Shown here: positions 6,805 through 8,661 of the stretch, in pieces
How positions within the stretch are numbered: position 1 is the stretch's first letter
Layout of the letters: the number at the start of each line of letters is the position of its first letter
From: CAG-103 sp045112425
GTDB lineage: Bacteria; Bacillota; Clostridia; Oscillospirales; Oscillospiraceae
Assembly: GCA_045112425.1 (NCBI GenBank)
Contig: JBGUHV010000080.1
Span: 1-8,661, forward strand
Length of the DNA stretch: 8,661 nucleotides
Reading direction: 5' to 3'
Program-made: the position numbers and the translations under genes
The notes under the pieces: generated by a model
Told to the model about the DNA's origin: nothing
The model's input: the letters and a program-made list of their open reading frames with translations, nothing else
Database searches by the model: none

Positions 6805-6830
6805 ACGGGAGCCGCCGATGCGGCTCCCGT
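6805..6830 (+). promoter_or_regulatory. Intercistronic hairpin between permease and LarA-like gene
   Basis: Perfect 11-bp stem ACGGGAGCCGC (6805-6815) with GCGGCTCCCGT (6820-6830), loop CGAT, no T run. It sits directly before AGGAGG (6832-6837), the ribosome binding site of the next gene. Without a T tract it is unlikely to terminate; an mRNA-stability or partial-processing role, letting the two genes be expressed at different levels, is the more likely reading. Confidence 0.75.
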
Positions 6831-6845
6831 CAGGAGGAAAAGAAA

Positions 6846-8393
6846 ATGCAATTTCCGAAAGTAGATAAAATCCCGCTGACCGATCACATTGTGCTCCCGG
6901 AGATGGTCAAGGTCCGGCAGCGCTTCGACTATGAGGATCTCGCCGATCCCGTCGCCTCGCTCAAGGAGCAGATGCAGGCGCTCGATCCCGCCACGATCGC
7001 GGGCGTCCGGGGCAAGCGCATCGGCATTTCCGCCGGCAGCCGCGGCGTGCCGTTTTATAAGGAAATGATGCGCGCCATCTGCGACCAGCTCAAGGCCTGG
7101 GGCGCAGAGCCCTTCGTCTTCCCGGCCATGGGCAGCCATGCCGGCGCCACCGGCGAGGGCCAGAAGGAGCACCTGAAGCAGTTCGGCGTCTCCGAGGAAT
7201 ATCTCGAGGTTCCCGTACTCTCCTCCATGGAGGTCGTGTGCGTCGCCACGCTGGACGACGGCTTTCCCGTCTACTGCGACAAATATGCCTACGAGGCGGA
7301 CGGCATCATCCTCTTCAACAAGGTCAAGCCCCACACCCACTTCAAGTCCGAGCATGAGAGCGGCCTGCTCAAAATGATCTGCATCGGCGTCGGTAAGCAC
7401 ATTGGCTGCTCCACGTTCCACGCCGCGGGCTATGATGATTTCGGGGCCAATCTCGAGCGTGTCTCCAGGGCGTTTCTGGAGCATGTGAACGTCGTGTTCT
7501 CCGTCGGCCTCACGCAGAGCCCGTCGGATAAGATCAACCACCTCGAGGTCATCCCGACCGACCGGTTTTTCGAGCGCGACGCGGCTCTGCAGGCCATGGC
7601 CAAGGCCGAGATGCCGAAGCTCAAGCTCCCGCGCATCGACGTGCTCATCATCGACGAGATCGGCAAGGAGATCTCCGGCGCCGGCATGGACCCGAACGTG
7701 ACCGGCCGCACCGAGCGCTACAGCCAGCTCGCCGGCTTCCACGCCATCGCTCCGGACATTGAGAAGATCGTCCTGCTCGATATCACCGAAAAATCGCACG
7801 GCGCGGCAGTCGGCTGCGGCGTGGCGGACATCGTGAGCTACCGCTTCGTGAACAAGCTCAATCTCTCCTTCACCTACACGAACATCATCGCGGCCAAGTC
7901 CTTCCAGATGGGCGCCATTCCGCTCTATGGCAATAGCGACGAGGACGCGATCAAGATGGCGTGCGCGCATGCCTTCCTGAAGGACCCGAACGAGGTGAAG
8001 ATGGTCCGCATCAAAAACACCCTCATGCTCGAGGAGATCGAGTGCTCCGTGCCGCTGCTCGAGGAGATCGCCAGGCATGACGACATGGAGGTCCTCTCCG
8101 AGCCCTATCGCTGGGAGTTCAACGAAGAAGGAAACCTCTGGTTACGGTACCGGAGGTGTCCATTTATCTCTCTCTCAATCCCACGCAGAAATCCCCGGAA
8201 ACCAGCCGGTTTCCGGGGATTTTTGCGTATAAAAAACCCACGCGAGCTTTCGCGTGGTCGTCGGCAGCATTTTCGCTTTGGTTACTTCTCACTGGGTTCC
8301 CAGCTATCGTCTTCACCAAAGATCAAATCGTCGAGATCACGCTCCAGTGAATACCATTTCATAGCGCGTCACTCCTTTCTGTGGATTTATTGA
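6846..8393 (+). CDS. LarA-family (DUF2088) nickel-pincer racemase homologue, abnormal C-terminus
   Basis: Homologue of LarA, the lactate racemase that uses a nickel pincer nucleotide; related family members racemise or epimerise other 2-hydroxyacids. Residues in position to be the cofactor and catalytic set of LarA (His108, His174, Lys184, His200 of L. plantarum) can be placed at His98 (GSHAG), His163 or His165 (KPHTHF), Lys176 (SGLLK) and His192 (STFH). The start at 6846 has AGGAGG at 6832-6837. The family-like part ends near residue 432 (EFNEEGNLW), which is where I would expect a stop. Instead the frame continues another 83 residues (433-515) through the operon's intrinsic terminator and antisense to a minus-strand gene; that tail is Arg/Ser-rich and not protein-like. 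A single base change (TTA at 8142 to TAA) would restore a stop. Pairing with the permease suggests a D/L-2-hydroxyacid interconversion role. LarB, LarC and LarE are not in the window. Confidence 0.88.
   Translation: MQFPKVDKIPLTDHIVLPEMVKVRQRFDYEDLADPVASLKEQMQALDPATIAGVRGKRIGISAGSRGVPFYKEMMRAICDQLKAWGAEPFVFPAMGSHAGATGEGQKEHLKQFGVSEEYLEVPVLSSMEVVCVATLDDGFPVYCDKYAYEADGIILFNKVKPHTHFKSEHESGLLKMICIGVGKHIGCSTFHAAGYDDFGANLERVSRAFLEHVNVVFSVGLTQSPSDKINHLEVIPTDRFFERDAALQAMAKAEMPKLKLPRIDVLIIDEIGKEISGAGMDPNVTGRTERYSQLAGFHAIAPDIEKIVLLDITEKSHGAAVGCGVADIVSYRFVNKLNLSFTYTNIIAAKSFQMGAIPLYGNSDEDAIKMACAHAFLKDPNEVKMVRIKNTLMLEEIECSVPLLEEIARHDDMEVLSEPYRWEFNEEGNLWLRYRRCPFISLSIPRRNPRKPAGFRGFLRIKNPRELSRGRRQHFRFGYFSLGSQLSSSPKIKSSRSRSSEYHFIARHSFLWIY
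8189..8224 (+). terminator. Strong intrinsic terminator of the permease-LarA operon
   Basis: Perfect 15-bp stem 8189-8203 with 8208-8222, loop AGCC, T run 8220-8224. It falls inside the extended LarA-like reading frame. None of the three plus-strand frames has a stop between 8139 and this terminator. Confidence 0.92.
8231..8257 (-). terminator. Intrinsic terminator of the 26-codon minus-strand gene
   Basis: Reading on the minus strand: CCACGCGA, loop AAGC, TCGCGTGG, then G and six T. It lies 25 nt past the stop of the small minus-strand gene and back to back with the plus-strand operon terminator, so the two transcripts are convergent. Confidence 0.88.
8282..8362 (-). CDS. 26-residue acidic small protein, unknown function
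   Basis: A miniature gene not recognised from any family I know. On the minus strand an ATG (8360-8362) is preceded by AAAGGAG (8372-8378) at 9-nt spacing, and the frame ends in TAA (8282-8284). The product starts MKWYSLERDLDD and ends with SWEPSEK; nine acidic and three basic residues give a net charge near -6. Trp3, Leu6, Leu10, Leu13/Ile14 fall on one face of a possible amphipathic helix (residues 3-15), followed by a Gly/Asp/Glu-rich tail. A full promoter (8401-8429), leader, ribosome binding site and terminator (8231-8257) enclose just this frame, which is the main reason to believe it. It is monocistronic and convergent with the LarA-like gene. The transcript could instead be an sRNA, but the good ribosome binding site favours translation. 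Confidence 0.65.
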   Translation of the reverse strand: MKWYSLERDLDDLIFGEDDSWEPSEK

Positions 8394-8400
8394 CAAATTT

Positions 8401-8429
8401 ATCTTAGCACACTTCGTGCCGGAATGCAA
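8401..8429 (-). promoter_or_regulatory. Promoter of the 26-codon gene
   Basis: On the minus strand: TTGCAT (-35, 8424-8429), exactly 17 bp, TAAGAT (-10, 8401-8406) preceded by an extended -10 TGC. A start near 8394 gives a leader of about 32 nt carrying the AAAGGAG site. The match is close to consensus, suggesting constitutive expression. Confidence 0.75.
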
Positions 8430-8441
8430 GACTTTTTTGTG

Positions 8442-8477
8442 AAAAACCGACGGCTGGGCGGCTATAATCCCAGCCGT
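8442..8477 (-). terminator. Minus-strand intrinsic terminator downstream of the second structured element
   Basis: On the minus strand: ACGGCTGGG (8469-8477), loop of 10, CCCAGCCGT (8450-8458), a 3-nt linker, then five T (8446-8442). It would end transcripts coming from the structured element at 8542-8661, and lies just before the promoter of the small gene. No other minus-strand gene that it could serve is visible within the window. Confidence 0.6.
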
Positions 8478-8541
8478 TGTTGTAGTTATTCACAAATTGT
8501 ACAAGATATAGATGATGTTTGTTAATATTTAATGATCCAGA

Positions 8542-8661
8542 TTGCCTCGCAGAGTTCACGGCGTTGCCGTGAATAGATTCAAATCGTTTTTCCGGCGACA
8601 TGTGCGGCGGAAAAACTCCCTGAGGCGAAGCGTCACGCGAGCCCTCGCGCCGACCAACCGA
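8542..8661. ncRNA. Structured element, copy 2 (truncated by the window end)
   Basis: The opposite strand of copy 1's core reappears here. TGCCTCGCAGAGTTC (8543-8557) is identical over 15 nt to the reverse complement of 249-263. It is followed by hairpin TTCACGGC/GCCGTGAA (8555-8562, 8566-8573), a GAA...AATC linker similar to copy 1, and hairpin TTTTTCCG/CGGAAAAA (8587-8594, 8608-8615). A partial closing stem TTGCCTC/GAGGCGA (8542-8548, 8622-8628) and another hairpin CGCGAG/CTCGCG (8636-8641, 8644-8649) follow. In the first hairpin, five consecutive base pairs differ from copy 1 yet all remain paired. A minus-strand open frame crosses the region but lacks a ribosome binding site and is judged incidental. 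Orientation is undecided, although the terminator at 8442-8477 favours minus-strand transcription, matching the T run that follows copy 1. Confidence 0.45.

Noticed and set aside
6729..8078. Long minus-strand open frame of 449 codons opposite the LarA-like gene
   Set aside because: Antisense shadow of a well-matched LarA-family protein; no start signals or recognisable domains.
8156..8350. Plus-strand 64-codon frame starting GTG
   Set aside because: It begins inside the LarA-like frame, passes through the operon terminator and is antisense to the small gene; the GGAGG before it abuts the GTG with no spacing.
8497..8504. TTGTACAA palindrome as a GntR operator
   Set aside because: It is 8 bp, far from the operon promoter and alone, so chance is likely.
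8404..8601. Minus-strand 65-codon frame
   Set aside because: It spans a terminator, the promoter of the 26-codon gene and the structured element, and has no ribosome binding site.
15..8661. The inverted structured elements as ends of an 8.6-kb transposon
   Set aside because: The content (aroC, rRNA methyltransferase) is core chromosome, no transposase or target duplication is seen, and the copies have diverged with compensatory changes; two independent dispersed copies are more likely.
1..8661. CRISPR array, tRNA or rRNA genes
   Set aside because: No regularly spaced direct repeats and no tRNA- or rRNA-like conserved sequence were found on either strand.

Overview
The window reads as chromosome of a GC-rich, low-GC-intergene anaerobic Clostridia member, most likely Oscillospiraceae/Ruminococcaceae (gut type). 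The reasons are strong AGGAG ribosome binding sites, GC-rich codon use in the genes against AT-rich intergenic DNA, a short clostridial-type chorismate synthase, dispersed 'TGTCATCCTGAGC' repeats, and a lactate permease plus LarA-type gene set. The taxon is inferred from style only; no rRNA or other marker is present.

Left part (1-3616): a large structured, probably RNA-like element (about 15-283), a half copy of a dispersed palindromic repeat (327-376), aroC (423-1436), a nearly 190-bp palindromic MITE-like element (1458-1643), an uncharacterised two-helix membrane protein (1678-2514), and an overlapping THUMP-type rRNA methyltransferase (2501-3616). These are ordinary housekeeping or hypothetical genes separated by repeats.

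Middle and right part (3721-8393): a likely catabolic module. A FadR/FCD-type GntR regulator (3721-4470) is followed by its terminator, a set of GCACAAAA repeats, and a promoter with an extended -10. That promoter leads into a small zinc-ribbon 'KTR' protein (4676-4864), a structured leader, an LctP-family 2-hydroxyacid/lactate permease (4990-6789), an intercistronic hairpin, and a LarA-family (DUF2088) nickel-pincer-type racemase homologue (6846 onward). The inferred job is controlled uptake and racemisation of lactate or another 2-hydroxyacid. The LarB/C/E maturation genes are not in the window.

Right edge (8189-8661): the LarA-like reading frame has no stop before its own intrinsic terminator and continues through it, so terminated transcripts would be non-stop. 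Facing it on the minus strand is a complete miniature gene of 26 codons with promoter, ribosome binding site and terminator. Beyond that lies a second copy of the structured element seen at the left edge, in opposite orientation. The two copies share a 15-nt identity, and the adjoining hairpin changes sequence by compensatory substitutions. That covariation is the strongest sign in the window of something undescribed, or at least of something I cannot name.
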